DNA from: Amphiura filiformis
Taxonomy: Eukaryota; Echinodermata; Ophiuroidea; Amphilepidida; Amphiuridae
Reading direction: 5' to 3'
NCBI RefSeq assembly: GCF_039555335.1
Contig: NC_092636.1
Location: 59,709,991 to 59,773,990 of the forward strand
Length of the DNA: 64,000 nt
Part shown: one piece after another, positions 1-12,213 of the stretch
Numbering within the stretch: position 1 is the first letter of the stretch
Layout: every line of letters begins with the position of its first letter
Made by a program: the position numbers and the translations under genes
The notes under the pieces: model-generated
The model's input: only the letters and a program-made list of their open reading frames with translations
Database searches by the model: none
Told to the model about the DNA's origin: nothing

Positions 1-386
1 GTCAAAGGTAATACAAGCTTGAGGTGTCTATTTTTGAACCATTATGCAAGAAAATGAATTTTTTTCCACGGAGTGTTTAAAAGCCATGTGGGCAGAGTCC
101 AGGGCTGGAGGATTTGCATAATGTGTGGTCCTTAACATACCTCATTTTTATTCGCTGCCCCCAAAGACCTCATATTATTCCCATTTATCCATCAAAGACC
201 TTTTTAAAACAAATTCCTCACCATGTTTTTAGTTGTGGTCGCACAAGTAAATCACCATACTATGTTTTCTCTTGCTGCTTCTTTTAAACAGGATGGCTTG
301 AGTGTGTGATAGACCTGCAACACAATTAAACAACATGTTATGCACCATTGTACTAGACAAGATTAATTTGCCACACTGCCTAGTTA

Positions 387-503
387 CAGCAGCATAACAC
401 CTCAGATCCAAAACATTCTACAGGTGTTTGGTAAAGATTTGTTAAATCACAGGAATTCATCTGTCCCTATCTATGGAATCATCATTGTGTTATATGCTGC
501 TAC
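387..503 (+). repeat. Direct repeat pair, copy 1
   Basis: About 117 bp, from the CAGCAGCATAACAC region through a GTTTGGTAAAGATTT block, recurs at 752-872 with small substitutions. It looks like a local tandem duplication. Exon candidate 595-652 lies between the two copies. Confidence 0.7.
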
Positions 504-594
504 GTGAAATCATTGCCATTTACTGTGTTTATTACATTGTTTTAAAGCCATGGCAAAAATTTTATCAAATATATTACTTATGCAAGTTCCTTAC

Positions 595-652
595 CAGATC
601 CATTTGATTTCTCCCATTTTTTCTGGGATGGTTCCAGTGCTTCTGGCAGGTA
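595..652 (-). CDS. Candidate internal exon (58 bp), gene unknown
   Basis: On the minus strand a 58-bp segment is bounded by an acceptor (pyrimidine-rich tract ending TTACAG) and a donor GTAAGG. One frame is open across it and reads about 18 residues (PARSTGTIPEKMGEIKWI) with partial codons at both ends. No domain is recognisable. The same exon length recurs at 14063-14120. It could be an exon of a minus-strand gene spread over the first 25 kb. The evidence is only splice signals plus a short open frame. Confidence 0.3.
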
Positions 653-751
653 CTGTAATTAAACCTGAAAGTGGTAAAAACAAAATTCTTACAATGTAGT
701 CTTCTACTATCCACTTGTGTGAGGGTATCATTTTTTGAACTAGTTGCACTT

Positions 752-872
752 GCAGCAGCATAAACACATCAGATCCAAAACATTCTACAACAAGTGTTTG
801 GTAAAGATTTCTTAAATCATAGGTATTCATAGTCCCTATCTTTGGAGTCATCATTGTGTCACTTGCTGCCAA
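752..872 (+). repeat. Direct repeat pair, copy 2
   Basis: Second copy of the 387-503 sequence, about 365 bp downstream in the same orientation, with scattered substitutions and a small insertion. Confidence 0.7.
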
Positions 873-1989
873 GTACTTGGTAGAGTAATCTGTATAGACC
901 ACTTGTCATCTGACGTCATTGCCCAGCAGTATGTGCGCGCATTATGGCAATTTCAATTGTTCTTTGCCCTGCAGTGTGCGTGCGCAGCGTAGTTTGCAAA
1001 GGGCACGTGCAGTAAGTTTTGAATCGGCCGCCACATTTCATATAGTACAGGAAAGCAATTGAACAGTGTAGCGCCTCGTTCGAGCATATCGATAGACGAG
1101 TCCCTCGCCTTTGTTGATAAACAGTGATGTCAAGTGGTCTATACAGCTTCAACTTCAGTTAAACTAGGGTGTGACGGTGCTAAGTGATGATGTCAACAAA
1201 TATATGGCTATTTAATGAGAAAGTTTCAAATATTGGTAATTTTATAATATACCACTTACCCATGTTGCAAATGAGCAATGATATCTTTCCAGGCGGGATG
1301 ACAGAGTCAGTTTTCTCAACATTACTAGAAGAGGAAAAAAAAATTGCGCAATACATAATCAGTTATTTTCTTTCAAGTCCCAGCCTACATAAACATTTTC
1401 TATTAATAATACCACATTACCACTGTCTCTGGCGTAACAGCACATTATGCTAGTGAAAATACAGCACACTGCAAAGCCTCTTAAAGACCAGAGTTTTACT
1501 CTTGCCATTATTATAACCATCAGCGTCAGGTATAGGACAGTGATGGCGAGGTAGAATAATGGCTTTAAAATGGAGATGGTGGTTTGTATTGGGTCTTTTG
1601 GGCTAAAGAAAAAATGAGAAGCATATGGATCTTTCTAGTGCTGTCTTGACAATCTCTATATATTACTGGACATAAAGTTCAAAATGTCAACATATTTCAT
1701 GACGGTCAAGGCGGTGCAGGGTTCAAATCTATTGCAATAGCCCCAGAATGCTGCCAAATGGTATTTGCTTTAAACTTGGGTTTGATACATTAGCCAGCTA
1801 ATGTGATGAGCCATTTATATTCTCCCAGATGTGTTGAACATCTCCTGATGCATACCAACATGTCATGTAAACAAAGCCAACATCGCTAGTGTCAATGACA
1901 AACCAGTTTTTATTTGCACCGATCACAAATACAATATTCTTGAGAATTTGCATTTCTTTAAAAAGTTAGCCTTGCACATCTTTTCTTAC
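873..1989. other. No gene seen
   Basis: About 1.1 kb of AT-rich sequence without a convincing coding exon. Short open frames here have no splice context, no recognisable motif and biased composition. A B-box-like GGTTCAAAT is present near 1730 without the rest of a tRNA. Confidence 0.5.
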
Positions 1990-2199
1990 CATATCTTTTT
2001 TCAGCAGCAGCTTACAATACATCCCTGTTGGAGTATGGGATTGGGAGGACACAGCTCCGGTGATTCTTATAAATGATAAGTGGACCCTGGTCCAGCATGA
2101 TGTCAAAGTACTGCAATAGTGGGCTAGTGGTGAGGGGCTACCAGGCCGAGCAGGGATTTGTTGCAAATTCTGCATGGTCGGATGTGTATGCAGGATTCC
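1990..2199 (-). CDS. Candidate internal exon (210 bp), gene unknown
   Basis: Read on the minus strand, an acceptor (TTTACCACAG) precedes exactly 210 bp that end at a donor GTAAGA. One frame is open across all 70 codons, beginning GILHTHPTMQNLQQIP and ending CKLLLKKDM. Another frame contains a plausible stretch (YFDIMLDQGPLIIYKNHR) but has stops, so the coding frame is not certain. I recognise no domain. Splice signals of this quality at both ends and a length divisible by three make it one of the better exon candidates in the left part of the window. Confidence 0.35.
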
Positions 2200-3118
2200 C
2201 TGTGGTAAAGTAAGAAAAACATACAAAAGTTGAGTGTTATTATCTTTGTAACTCTGACCAAGTTCCTTTGTATGCCATGTGTAAAGATTATAATTCCTCA
2301 AAGAGAAATGGACCATAAAATGATCATACACTTTGTCACATCCAATTCTGTCATTTCAGTACCACTAGTTCATGAAGCACAAGATTAATGTTGCATACAA
2401 TTTTTCTCAAAATGATCTTAGATGTGTTGTAAGGAGCTTCTATAACCATGCACTACATTAAGAGCGCATGGTCTCAAACTAGCCCCTATTTATCTAGCAA
2501 GGCATACAGGAAGGTACCAGGTTATTCAAAAGAACCAGGTCCTGCTGGTTAAACCTTGCACATTGTTTTACAACAAATCACAATAGCTGTCTAAGGTTAA
2601 TTTCTAACACTGGTTGAATTTTAACTATGACCGAGTCATGACTTTTAGTAATCTGAGAGTGGCCCCATATTTATACCAATTTTACAAGAAAAACCAACCC
2701 ATTTTTTACCAGAGGCCCAGATTTCACCATTTTAAAATTGGGCTCCAGTTACATGAAAATGGGGTATTTGTTCATAAAATATGACTCATTTGATAACTTG
2801 ACCAAAAAAAGCTGCCAAATGCATGATGGCAACAGGTTGTTACCCAAGAGGTAATTCAACATGTATTTAATTTAAATTGTGCCTGAACCATCTATCTAAA
2901 CAAGAAATGTTTTCCAAGACCCAACAAAGTGTATTTAGTACTAACCTAACACTGCCTTCAAACTCTTCCACCTGCCTTCCTCCTAGCATTTCTTCCATCC
3001 TCTAGCTCCCCTCCCGCAGAAGAATACCTTGGATTATCAAGTATCCATGGAGGTTTGGGGCTACTTACAAAGGATTTTATTTAACTGTGTACAACTTTTC
3101 ATGAAATCAAATATAATG
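2200..3118. other. No gene seen
   Basis: AT-rich sequence with no supported exon, RNA gene or repeat copy that I could match elsewhere in the window. Confidence 0.5.
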
Positions 3119-3310
3119 CTCTTTCTACTCCAAAATTGAATACAATAACTGTTGTGAAAAACTTCAAATTGAGACATGCATTTATTACGCTTGTCTCGGT
3201 ATGAAATCATGACACAATTAATATCCGAAGTTACATACGAGTCATCAACAGTAGTGTAGTGTTGGAGACTCCTGCCAGTACTTCGGGTGGAAGGCAGTCT
3301 GCATTTCCAC
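3119..3310 (+). repeat. 192-bp direct repeat, copy 1
   Basis: Starts CTCTTTCTACTCC and ends CTGCATTTCC. A near-identical copy lies at 3770-3960, about 650 bp downstream in the same orientation. Differences are single bases and short indels, which indicates a fairly recent local duplication. Confidence 0.8.
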
Positions 3311-3769
3311 CACTTAGCATACTAATATGACCCAATAGAGGCTGTCAGCGTGACGTCATATGCCGCCATCTTGTGGGTACACGCTATGATGGTCGTTCGA
3401 TCTCCATGCGTGAACAGCAAAATCACCGAGTTGATGCGCGATAACAGCTGCGTGACAAGCTGCGCCCTGCGCGTAGTGTCCGACGCATGAACACACAGAT
3501 CATTTGTGCCCACAAGATGGCGAAAGGCTGACGGCCTCTATAGGGTGGGTTGACTAGCACCAAAATAATTTATTTCATACTAGTACTAACCTTCCAAAGG
3601 GAGTTCTATTCCCTCTCAACATCGAAAGTTTCTTCATCAGCACTATAGTCTCTCATAGGTTGAAATCTGTAAGAGTAGGCAGAAAAATATTTGGTTTTAT
3701 CTGTAGCCCACTTTCAAAAGATATATTGCTTACTACATGAATCAAGTGCTTTTTAATCATGTATAAATA

Positions 3770-3960
3770 CTCTTTCTACTCCAAAATTGAAATACAATAA
3801 CTGTTGTGAAGAACTTCAAATTGAGACATGCATTCATGACGCTTATCTCTGTATGAAATCATGACACTATTAATATCCGAAGTTACATACGAGTCATCAA
3901 CAGTAGTGTAGTGTTGGCAACTCCTGCCAGTACTTCGGTGGTTAACACTCTGCATTTCTA
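3770..3960 (+). repeat. 192-bp direct repeat, copy 2
   Basis: Second copy of 3119-3310. The unique sequence between the copies includes the divergent stretch 3311-3769. Confidence 0.8.
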
Positions 3961-4289
3961 CAGTTTGGCAAACCTATGACACAGTAGGATAACACTGCAG
4001 GAACTTGGTATATTCTTTTTTATCCTTTAGTGAACAGATTCTGTTAACTTATTGGTCATAAAGCACTTATAAAATCTGTATTGAATGCATACTCAACATT
4101 AATTCAAAGACCGGTAGCATTTTCAATATTTTTCCACACACACAATGTGCATGCACTATATATTTCTATTCATGCGCAGTGTGGCTGTACCACCATGCAC
4201 CACTAACATTACTGCACTTAGTAGTACTTTGCAGTGATTGTAACCCAAAGGAAATACTGATCTGCTTTTGTGTACAATATACATCAAAA

Positions 4290-5085
4290 AAAAAAATTTG
4301 CACAGAACTTCCGATCAAATGTCATCCACTTCCGGTCAGTGGCCAAAACCGTGATTTTCACTAAAAATGCTTCTTCCCCATTTTACATAGCACCGTGACG
4401 TCACTTGCACACATGCATCGCCTATTACCAGTGTCTAAAAGTCCTTCACAGAATTGGGATCAAAGGTCATTAAGGGGTCACTTCCGGTAAAAGTATGAAA
4501 AATGTGTAAAAAATATTCAAAAAATCACTGTCTTTACAAATTACATAGCAGAGAGTTGCCATTAGCACATATGCATTGCTACTAGTCAGGGTCTTTAGGA
4601 TGCCTACAGTTTTGGGGTCAAAGGTCATTAAGGGGTTACTTCCGGTCAAAAACCAAAATTATCAAAAATGTTTAAAATTTTTTTATTTCAAAATGTAAAC
4701 AGACCAGAGTAATATAACCATCATACATGAATCAGTGCTACCTGATGTATGCATGGTATTTTTAATATGGGGTCAAAGGTCATTAAGGGGTCACTTCCTG
4801 TTTTTAGCTAAATAACTTCAAGAATTTTTATCTCGACAACTAAACATAGTAGAATTTTTTAATTAAAATTGGAACAATGCATTTTATCTGTGTACATTAG
4901 GTTTTTTTTCCATTGAGGTCAAAGGTCATTAAGGGGGTCAAAAGGTCAATCATAAATTTTAAAAAAAAATCAAAATCCATGTATAAGTTCCGATTAAGCT
5001 GAAATTCGCCAGGAATAATCCTAAGCACTATGTAATATTTGTGCGGGGTCAAAGGTAATTAAGGGATCACTTCCGGTTCTCACAG
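4290..5085 (+). repeat. Diverged tandem array with DR1-like core
   Basis: Five units of about 130-155 bp, each carrying a conserved block of the form GGGGTCAAAGGTCATTAAGG followed by GGTCACTTCCGGT. Cores start near 4457, 4615, 4770, 4916 and 5045; the rest of each unit is poorly conserved. The core contains two AGGTCA-like half-sites separated by one base, the DR1 arrangement bound by RXR/HNF4-type nuclear receptors. Whether it binds anything is unknown. The array's first segment (about 4300-4400) recurs inverted at about 22260-22375. Confidence 0.75.
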
Positions 5086-5854
5086 ATTCGGGGTCATAAC
5101 TCATTTGTCACTGCTGGCTGTGCATCCTCGCGGTCGCAGGCGAACGCAATCAGATCTCGTTGGTTTTGTGATATTCTCAGTGTTCCCAGTAATGTAATGT
5201 TAAATTTCACAAGTACAACTGATTCAAACTTACCATCACCAGTGTTGGCACAGGTGTCCCCTTCTGACTTCAAGGTGGATGGTTATCTAAGTGTTACTAT
5301 GGGGGAGACAGACCTGTTAACCAGATGATATTTGTGTCTGCACTACTATATAATCCAACTTCTTCAGCCACTATTATAATAACAGTGCACTACCTGAAAT
5401 GTCAATGAATTTTTTATTTTAGGAAGGATAGAAAAAAGGTGCTTTGTTCCAGAAAAAAGTCAAATTCCCTGGAATAAAACTTTTTACACTTGGATGTATA
5501 TTGTTTACACTTCTTGTGGCAAGTTTTCTTTCAAAACAGCTTGAAAAAGACTTATTTCTCCAAATGGCAAAATCACCAGCATTTCTATCTTTCTTGTATT
5601 TGGGGATTTTTTTTTCCTTCCAAATGCCAAAATAACTGTACCATGGTTCATTGCTGCAAGTGACACAGAGATCGTCAAACACAGAAGCACTCATGGATGA
5701 TACTTTAGCCACTGTGTCCCCAATGCAACTATATCATAAAGGAACATCAATGTTAGAACACTGTGGCACAAATCGCCATTTCACACAACACATTTTCTGA
5801 TCACATAACTTTGGGTAGCTTCATGAACTGAACAGCACCACATAAAAACATCCC
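5086..5854. other. No gene seen
   Basis: AT-rich sequence. Overlapping short open frames near 5419-5712 on both strands lack splice context and recognisable motifs and are treated as chance. Confidence 0.45.
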
Positions 5855-6600
5855 AGAAAGACAACAGCAAAGGAAGACCTCTAAAACCGCAGATTGTCTG
5901 CAACACAAATCCAAGCAAGATGATATAGCAGACACATATCTGACCAGACTATCCGAAACAGGCTTCATAAAGTCCACCTTCGAGCTCGAAACCTGCCAAG
6001 AAACCAAAAATGACGGCTCTTCATCGTCTGCGCCTTTGTCACCCACACCAACAATGGAACATGAATCAGTGGTGTAATGTCATGTTTAGTGATGTGTAGG
6101 TTTTGTTTAAGTTTGGACAGCCGAGTTAAGGTTTGGAGAAGACACACAGCATGCTTCACCGATTGCTGCATTGACAGAGTGACCGCCTTTGGTGGGGGCA
6201 ACGTAATGGTGTGGGGTGGAATATCGATGACAAGCAAGACCAGTCTGGTGGTTATTGTTGGAAACCTCAATACAATGAACTATCAGGATGTTATCCTTGA
6301 CCCTGTTGCAGTTCCGTTCTTGAACAATGTTGACCCTAATGCCATACTCCCAAAATAACAATGCCTGCCTACAGAACCAGAATCATCAATGACTTAACTT
6401 CAGGATAAAAGAATTTAGAGGATGTAATGACCTGCTGTCAGTCCTGACTTCAACCTCATTGAACACTTGTGGGATCAGCTTGGTCTTGCTAGGGTAACGG
6501 ATTCAACCATATTGGATGAATTGCGAGGGTTCCTTGATGAGTAATGGGATGCTATCCCACAGCGTATAAGCAGACTTGTGACAATGTTGACAATTTCCTG
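5855..6600 (+). pseudogene. Tc1/mariner-family transposase relic
   Basis: Plus-strand reading gives fragments of a Tc1-type DDE transposase in the right order but in several frames. These are an RKTTA-like linker near 5860, a QW..VMFSD block near 6070-6090 carrying the first catalytic Asp, then WRR and GGGNVMVWGGIS at about 6130-6230, and DFNLIEHLWD with the catalytic Glu at about 6450-6480. A block matching an EW..IP pattern near 6540 is interrupted by a stop. Where the family has the second Asp (DNA.PH) the sequence near 6355-6375 reads Asn. The longest uninterrupted piece is 6077-6358, about 93 residues. Frameshifts and stops show it is dead. Terminal inverted repeats were not located. Confidence 0.85.
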
Positions 6601-6746
6601 AACAAAGATAGCTTACCTATATGTACATCGGTCTTTTCATGACTGAAAACGCTGCAGACACATATCCTATCCTGCAATTCAAACAAAATTAATTCATATT
6701 ATAAAATGTTACATATCAATTGTTAACTTTGAAACATTTTGTATGA

Positions 6747-6834
6747 CTTGCTCAGATTTGTATTGGCTAATATGGCTACACAGCCATAATACATCAGCAT
6801 ATATCGATAAGATGGGGAAAGAATGGTGTCATCA
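6747..6834 (+). repeat. 88-bp dispersed repeat, copy 1
   Basis: Contains GGCTAATATGGCTACACAGCC, which can fold into a short hairpin. Almost identical copies lie at 22095-22190 and 22768-22863, about 15 kb away. A degraded relative is visible near 7015-7055. Confidence 0.75.
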
Positions 6835-8315
6835 AGGCAAGCATGTCAAGTTTTCATAGAAATTGAGAAACATTAACAAGAATCTCTTACCTATGCTCAT
6901 CAGGTGTTTGCAGGACTGAAAAATTCTGCTGCAGAATCTCCTACCCTACCTGTGATTGAAACAAAAATAATTCAGATTTTATGAAAATGTTCAGCAGTAC
7001 TTGCAAAATGGTGCGCAGATTTATTAAGGCTAATACGTCGGCATATTGATAAGATGGGTTAGGACAAACTGTCCTTGTTTACTTGTCCTGGGTAGGTTAC
7101 CTATTTTATAGCATACTCTAACTCTGCAAAAGTAATTTATGGGAAGGCTAACAAAACCTTGTCATGTGCCAATCTTGCATACACACATAACATGTTTACA
7201 ATATACTAGATGGATGAGTGCCAACTCAAAAGACTCGATTTACACCATTATTATTGTTTACAGGACACATAAATATGCATAGCTTTGATTTAATATATTA
7301 TATATGCATGCCTTGCATTCACAAATTTGCACATCCAACATATCTGGAACTGTATGTCCTCAGCAGTAAAAACAATGTTTACATGAAAAACATGATCAGA
7401 TACTGAGAGGATAATATTTCTTTTGCACTACGATGAAACTTGATGCCAATAGCTAATTTTAGCAAAAGTCACTTTGAAGTGCAAACAAATAGTTACCATC
7501 ATATCGTATCTGGATAAGTTCAATGAGATTGGACAAAAATGGGCATGATTTAAGGCCAGTCCAGTATTTTACCCAATCTTCCAAAATATTACGATTGGAT
7601 GATTTATAATAATACACGAACATTTGTCTTGATCATGCTTAGTATCCTATGAGCAAATTCAATTCAGATCGTCTACATCGTGCATGTGAAACAAAACTGG
7701 ACAAGGTGAATGAAGTAGTTCACTTCCTTGTGGATAACCGAATTGTCAAAATTTGTGTAACATGTGTAATGACCACAACAACTTTGCTCTTTTTTAACTG
7801 CCATGGAATGCAGTAATATTAATGCGTGCTAAAGGACATTTTCATTCACATGCTGCTAAAGTATGGAATAGTCTTTCTACGGATGGTAAAGTCATTCCAA
7901 TTCCATGATAAAAACCTGTGTAGTAATACGTCTTTCCATTCGTTTACAATTTCATGTACCATTTATAATATTTTATGTTTTATTACGTTTTATTACTGTA
8001 TATATTTAAAAGCTTCTTGTCCACTTATGTATCTTTGTTAATGCCAAGCCTCCATGGAGCTACCACGGGTAAAGGGTGCATTTACATAATATTAACTCAA
8101 TTTCAGAAAAATACAGCACTAATTTTTTTTTTACTAAAAAAGTTTTGCCAATCACAACCGGTAAGTTCAACCTAACTGGGAAATACAATTAAATTGTAAA
8201 CTGTAGCCAATTTTGGGGGAAATTAAGCAAAATCCATACTATGCAAACTGAAATAATCTGTTATTACAATAAAGCAGTTTCAGGCAAAATATGCAAATAA
8301 GCTCATTTTTTGCTA
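6835..8315. other. No gene seen
   Basis: About 1.5 kb of AT-rich sequence without a supported exon or repeat, apart from the degraded repeat relative near 7015-7055. Confidence 0.45.
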
Positions 8316-10003
8316 CAGGGCTATTTCATTATAAATGACACGTTCACAAAAATGGCTTTTATCATATCTGGTTGATATAATTAGGGTGATAATGCAGTGT
8401 TATTAACTTAATTCTAAGTATGCCACAAACTACAAGCTACATGAGCATTTTTACAGAATTCTGTCTATTTTTTGTATAAAAAATTGCCAAAAGGTACATT
8501 TTTAACCCAATTTTGGAGTCCCATTTCATTTTGCCCATGTATTCTGAATTAATTCTTTGAAAAATTAGGCACATTCTATGGCAATGCGCTTGTTGCAATG
8601 AAAATATGATATGTGTGGAACATCATGCAAGTTGAATGGTGAAAATTGGTGCAAAATGTTAAAATTCAGAGATTCTTGCAAAATTGGCATTTTATGTTAA
8701 ATAAAAAAATGAGTGTCCTCTCCAATTCATGCCTCCATTTTTGTTAACATTAAAGAGGAAATATAAACCCTTACCCTACCTGTATAATCTGTGTTATATT
8801 ACCAATTGATGGGACAGGGCACTGATTGAGGAATTCATTTATTTTACATACAGTAGACCACTTGTTCTTGATACCACAGTTCCGCGTTAAAAATTTGTCC
8901 TCTCCAGAACTGAAGTTAATTACTAATTGTTGAAATAAGAAGGGTTATATCATAGAATGTGAAATTTGTAGAGGAAGAGTGGTCTTCCTTCTACCAAGGT
9001 GGCACATGATTTGGTATTTGTTGCATTTTGCAAGCCTGTATCCACGATTCTGTTTGCAATTTAACAAATGTCCTCTCCAGCACAATTATGTCATTTCCAT
9101 GAATTGGTAAACAAACTAAAAATAAAAATTTCAAAGAGCCAAACCTACAAGAAATTTTTTGCATTTTATTGCAAATTATGCTTACAAACCACTTTAGTGT
9201 TCAAATTATTGTCCAGTTGTTGAGAACACATAATGATATTATTCTGCATTGAACTTCGGTTAGCTAAAAATTGCAATATTCCTAATTTAACCAGAATATT
9301 AACAATGTTTGTAGTGGATTTTAAATGCTGGGGATCTTTTATGCAATAATATTGATGCAGATATTTCTAAAGTTAAAGTATAACTTGGCTTATAAACGGA
9401 TAACTTGGCTTATTATGTGTTAAAAATGTGTCCTATCCAGAACAAATGACACAGGAGGGTCTTTTATTTTAGGTTTTCCATGACTAGTACAACAGATTGA
9501 CGAGAATACTCACTTATGCATCAGTGTAGCTATTGGGCAGGACAAAATGACTATTTCATGAATTTTTCATGTGAAGATAAAGTTTATCCTTAAAAATATG
9601 TAGTAATTTTGCACCATTTATCTGGATTAGTATCAATTTACTAATTGTTTTATATTGAAACTGGCATATTTAAGACACTGAAGTGTAAAGGAACATACAA
9701 CAATTATTACAGACTAAATATGAATAAGTATGAACCCAATGTTGGTTACATATACTCTTTCAAAGTTGTGTATTAAATTGTTTAAAAAAATGTCCCCTCC
9801 AGATGGCAGCTATGTTTTACACAGAAAAAATTCAATTTAATTTTTTTAATGGTTCCTGAGGGTTTGACGCTCTAATATTTTGAGAATTATTGACACACCA
9901 TCTGAACTTTGAAATGATAATGAATTTGCATGAAATAAATGAGTTTGAATTTTGACCCCTTTTGGGACTCAATGTTGTCATTTATAATGAAATAGCCCTA
10001 CAG
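8316..10003. mobile_element. hAT-like non-autonomous element, 1.7 kb, 24-bp TIRs
   Basis: The ends carry perfect 24-bp inverted repeats. The left one begins (C)AGGGCTATTTC at about 8318-8341; the right one is its reverse complement at about 9974-9998. YAGGG-type ends are usual for hAT elements. I see no coding frame inside. The interior is built from a diverged unit of about 180 bp, marked by GTCCTCTCCAGA-like words at 8714, 8897, 9070, 9430 and 9792. A clear 8-bp target duplication was not found, and the right end abuts another MITE. Confidence 0.7.
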
Positions 10004-10009
10004 TAACTA

Positions 10010-10331
10010 CTACACCCCTGGACAATTTTGTGCCTATTTTTGCATTTTCCTCTAAAATTATAGCGCATTGGTGACAAGTAAGATATGTATATTATAGGGG
10101 CAAGGACTACAACTAATGCACTGAAAATTTTATTTCAGCACAGACAACAGTGCAAAAATGAGGGAAACCCATTATTTGATCAATAAATCAATAACTACTT
10201 GTCTTGAGTCACTGAAATTCCAGTGTAGTAACTGGATTCCTTGCCCCTATAATAAATGTAACTTTCGTTACCAGAGTTTTATTAGTTTTTGAGAAAAATG
10301 CAAAAATAGTCAAATTTATCAAGGGGTGTAG
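10010..10331. mobile_element. MITE with ~100-bp imperfect inverted arms
   Basis: The left arm starts CTACACCCCTGG and the right arm ends with the reverse complement (AGGGGTGTAG). Shared words inside the arms are CTATTTTTGCATTTT and TATTATAGGGGCAAGG. It has no coding capacity and sits directly beside the 8.3-10.0 kb element. Confidence 0.7.
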
Positions 10332-10361
10332 CACCACCTTAACAATAACATAAATATACTT

Positions 10362-10454
10362 CTTGTACTACTCAGCGTTGGATTGATCATTTGTGATTCG
10401 TCACCGCCTTTTAGGCTTCAGACGGCACTTCCGGTGTCATCATTATAGTACAAG
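10362..10454. mobile_element. 93-bp mini-MITE, copy 1
   Basis: Bounded by perfect 9-bp inverted repeats CTTGTACTA and TAGTACAAG. A near-identical 93-bp copy with the same ends lies at 14207-14299. It is very short for a MITE. Confidence 0.75.
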
Positions 10455-10640
10455 ATGCAGCTTCATGTATAATATTATTGTCCATTACCCCCCCCACCGC
10501 AATTATTCAAGAAAATCAAAACTGATAATCTCAAACTATACAGCATAAGAGATCATCATACTTGTATCACCTACCAAGTTCCTCGGTTATTGTATGTTAG
10601 CTACAGATTGGATGTTATCAAATTTGAGATTTGGTCTCTT

Positions 10641-10705
10641 CTAGTGTTGGATTTCTCCTCTCCCTTTGCTGGCCTCCTTCACAAGAGTATCAACGGCATC
10701 TGCAT
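10641..10705 (-). CDS. Candidate terminal coding exon, gene unknown
   Basis: The minus strand shows an acceptor (TTTATGATAG) followed by 65 bp. Only one frame is open, reading ADAVDTLVKEASKGRGEIQH and then a TAG stop at 10643-10641. Joined to the donor of exon 11143-11408, the junction codon is GAT (Asp) and the frame continues as TPIDAASS-D-ADAVDTL, which is a natural-looking reading. No known domain. It may be the 3' end of the minus-strand gene suggested by the other exon candidates. Confidence 0.35.
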
Positions 10706-10934
10706 CTATCATAAATAGAATGGGTGATTAGCTGCTGTACTGATATTCTTAATGAATTTTAGTTCTCCTTTATGTTGGATTATTTGATTCTTATTCAGAG
10801 ATTTGTTTAACCAGCCAGCACTGTTACATAACCACCATGCTAGTGGAGAATATCAAAGCACCAAGCCCTGTGCAACATTTAGCTTCCTATTTTTGTCCGT
10901 GTTCCAGACCAATTAATAATATCATTCAATAACC

Positions 10935-11100
10935 TGCATCAAATAAAATGTAGCTGATATATCATTGAGTACTCCAATGATGATTGCTGCGAGTCCCCAA
11001 GAGGAAGGTAATCAGCCAATGTTTGCTGTACGCATCACTACACCACCCATCTACCACCAATAACAAGGTAGACCAGCCGGCTTATTTGGATGCGATCTTT
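10935..11100 (+). repeat. ~150-bp direct repeat, copy 1
   Basis: Begins TCATTGAGTACTCCAAT and includes GAGTCCCCAAGAGGAAG; matches 12446-12600 in the same orientation at moderate divergence. Both copies lie just outside exon candidates, which fits segmental duplication of this gene region. Confidence 0.7.
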
Positions 11101-11142
11101 AATTCATTACATTCATGTGTAGATGTTTTTGTATAGCTTTAC

Positions 11143-11408
11143 CTGATGATGCAGCGTCTATAGGTGTTGAGGCTGCCACTGTCCAGCTGTTGGGGCATCG
11201 GTGGGTTGTGATGGTTGGGTGGCTTAAATTGCCGATGGTTGACTGCATTGCTCAGTACTTGAAGGTGTTCCCTGGTGGTTTGAAACACGTTGTTTGGAGC
11301 TGCCATGTCCATGCGAATGTTCCCTAGCTATTCTTCCTCGATGACTGCAGATGGTGTGCCCGTAGGCAATTGGTGGATAATGTCCAGATGAAGTAAGGAT
11401 GCTGGGAG
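11143..11408 (-). CDS. Candidate exon (266 bp), frame ambiguous
   Basis: On the minus strand, acceptor TTTGTAG and donor GTAAAG bound 266 bp. No single frame is open throughout. The first part is open in two frames, and the last 90 bp or so is open in the frame that joins to exon 10641-10705 (ending STPIDAASS). The frame change and one internal stop mean either a decayed exon, an internal splice site or untranslated sequence. No domain is recognised. Confidence 0.25.
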
Positions 11409-12084
11409 CTACAAACAAATCGTACAGAATTTTTAAGCAGGGTATAATTTAGGGAGGTTTTTCCCATTCAGTTAGTAACATTTCAAACCATTCTAAAATG
11501 ACTGTTAGCAATACTCGGCTCTGGACACAAAGACTTCACAGCCATATATGGCCAGACTATATGAATACTACATGTTACTTTAGCACTAACAAGAATCCTT
11601 GAGCTACTGATAAATGTTCACAAGGGTCTTCAGTAGCGCACATCAATTTCTTTAGACAGACATTAAAGTAAGTTTGCTCAGGTTTGACATAACACAATCC
11701 TCTTGATCTGAATAAAACAATTTATTGTTCACAACTTCACAAGTATCAATTTGCAAACATGAATAGTTGTTCATTTTACAGGTTTACCTTAGAAAGCTAT
11801 AGAAGCTGACCGACCTCCACTTGGAATTGTAAATGTTGGTAAATTTCATGAAAATCGATCCGGCCCCAAGATAAGACGGGGCATCAAACATTTATGGGAG
11901 CTTGTCTGCAGAGGTATCCAACCCCACCAAAAAAACAATGCCAATTGATCAGCAGGGTCAGAATTTTGTTTCACAGCAGAATAAATTTGCAGGAATCATT
12001 TGATTCACACAAATCTGTTTACGAGAATCTTTGCGAGAATCGATTTTCGGATTCTGGATGAGAAACAATACATTACATTCTTAC

Positions 12085-12213
12085 CAGGATTTCAGGACTA
12101 GATGTATTGGCAGTGGTCCCAGCTCATCCAGATGGGGTGCTAGTTGTTGCTGTCTGGGAACTGCAAACTCCAAGGCGTTCTCGAAGCACTTGATGAATGG
12201 AACGATTGCACAT
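12085..12213 (-). CDS. Candidate internal exon (129 bp), gene unknown
   Basis: The minus strand reads acceptor TTTTACATCAG, 129 bp, then donor GTAAGA. One frame is open over 42 codons, starting CAIVPFIKCFENALEFAVP and containing APHLDELGPLPIHLVLKS; the other two have stops. Composition is protein-like, but I recognise no family. Confidence 0.38.

Noticed and set aside
5419..5712. 97-codon minus-strand frame and overlapping plus-strand frames
   Set aside because: Open on both strands in the same place, low-complexity Phe/Lys composition, no motif.
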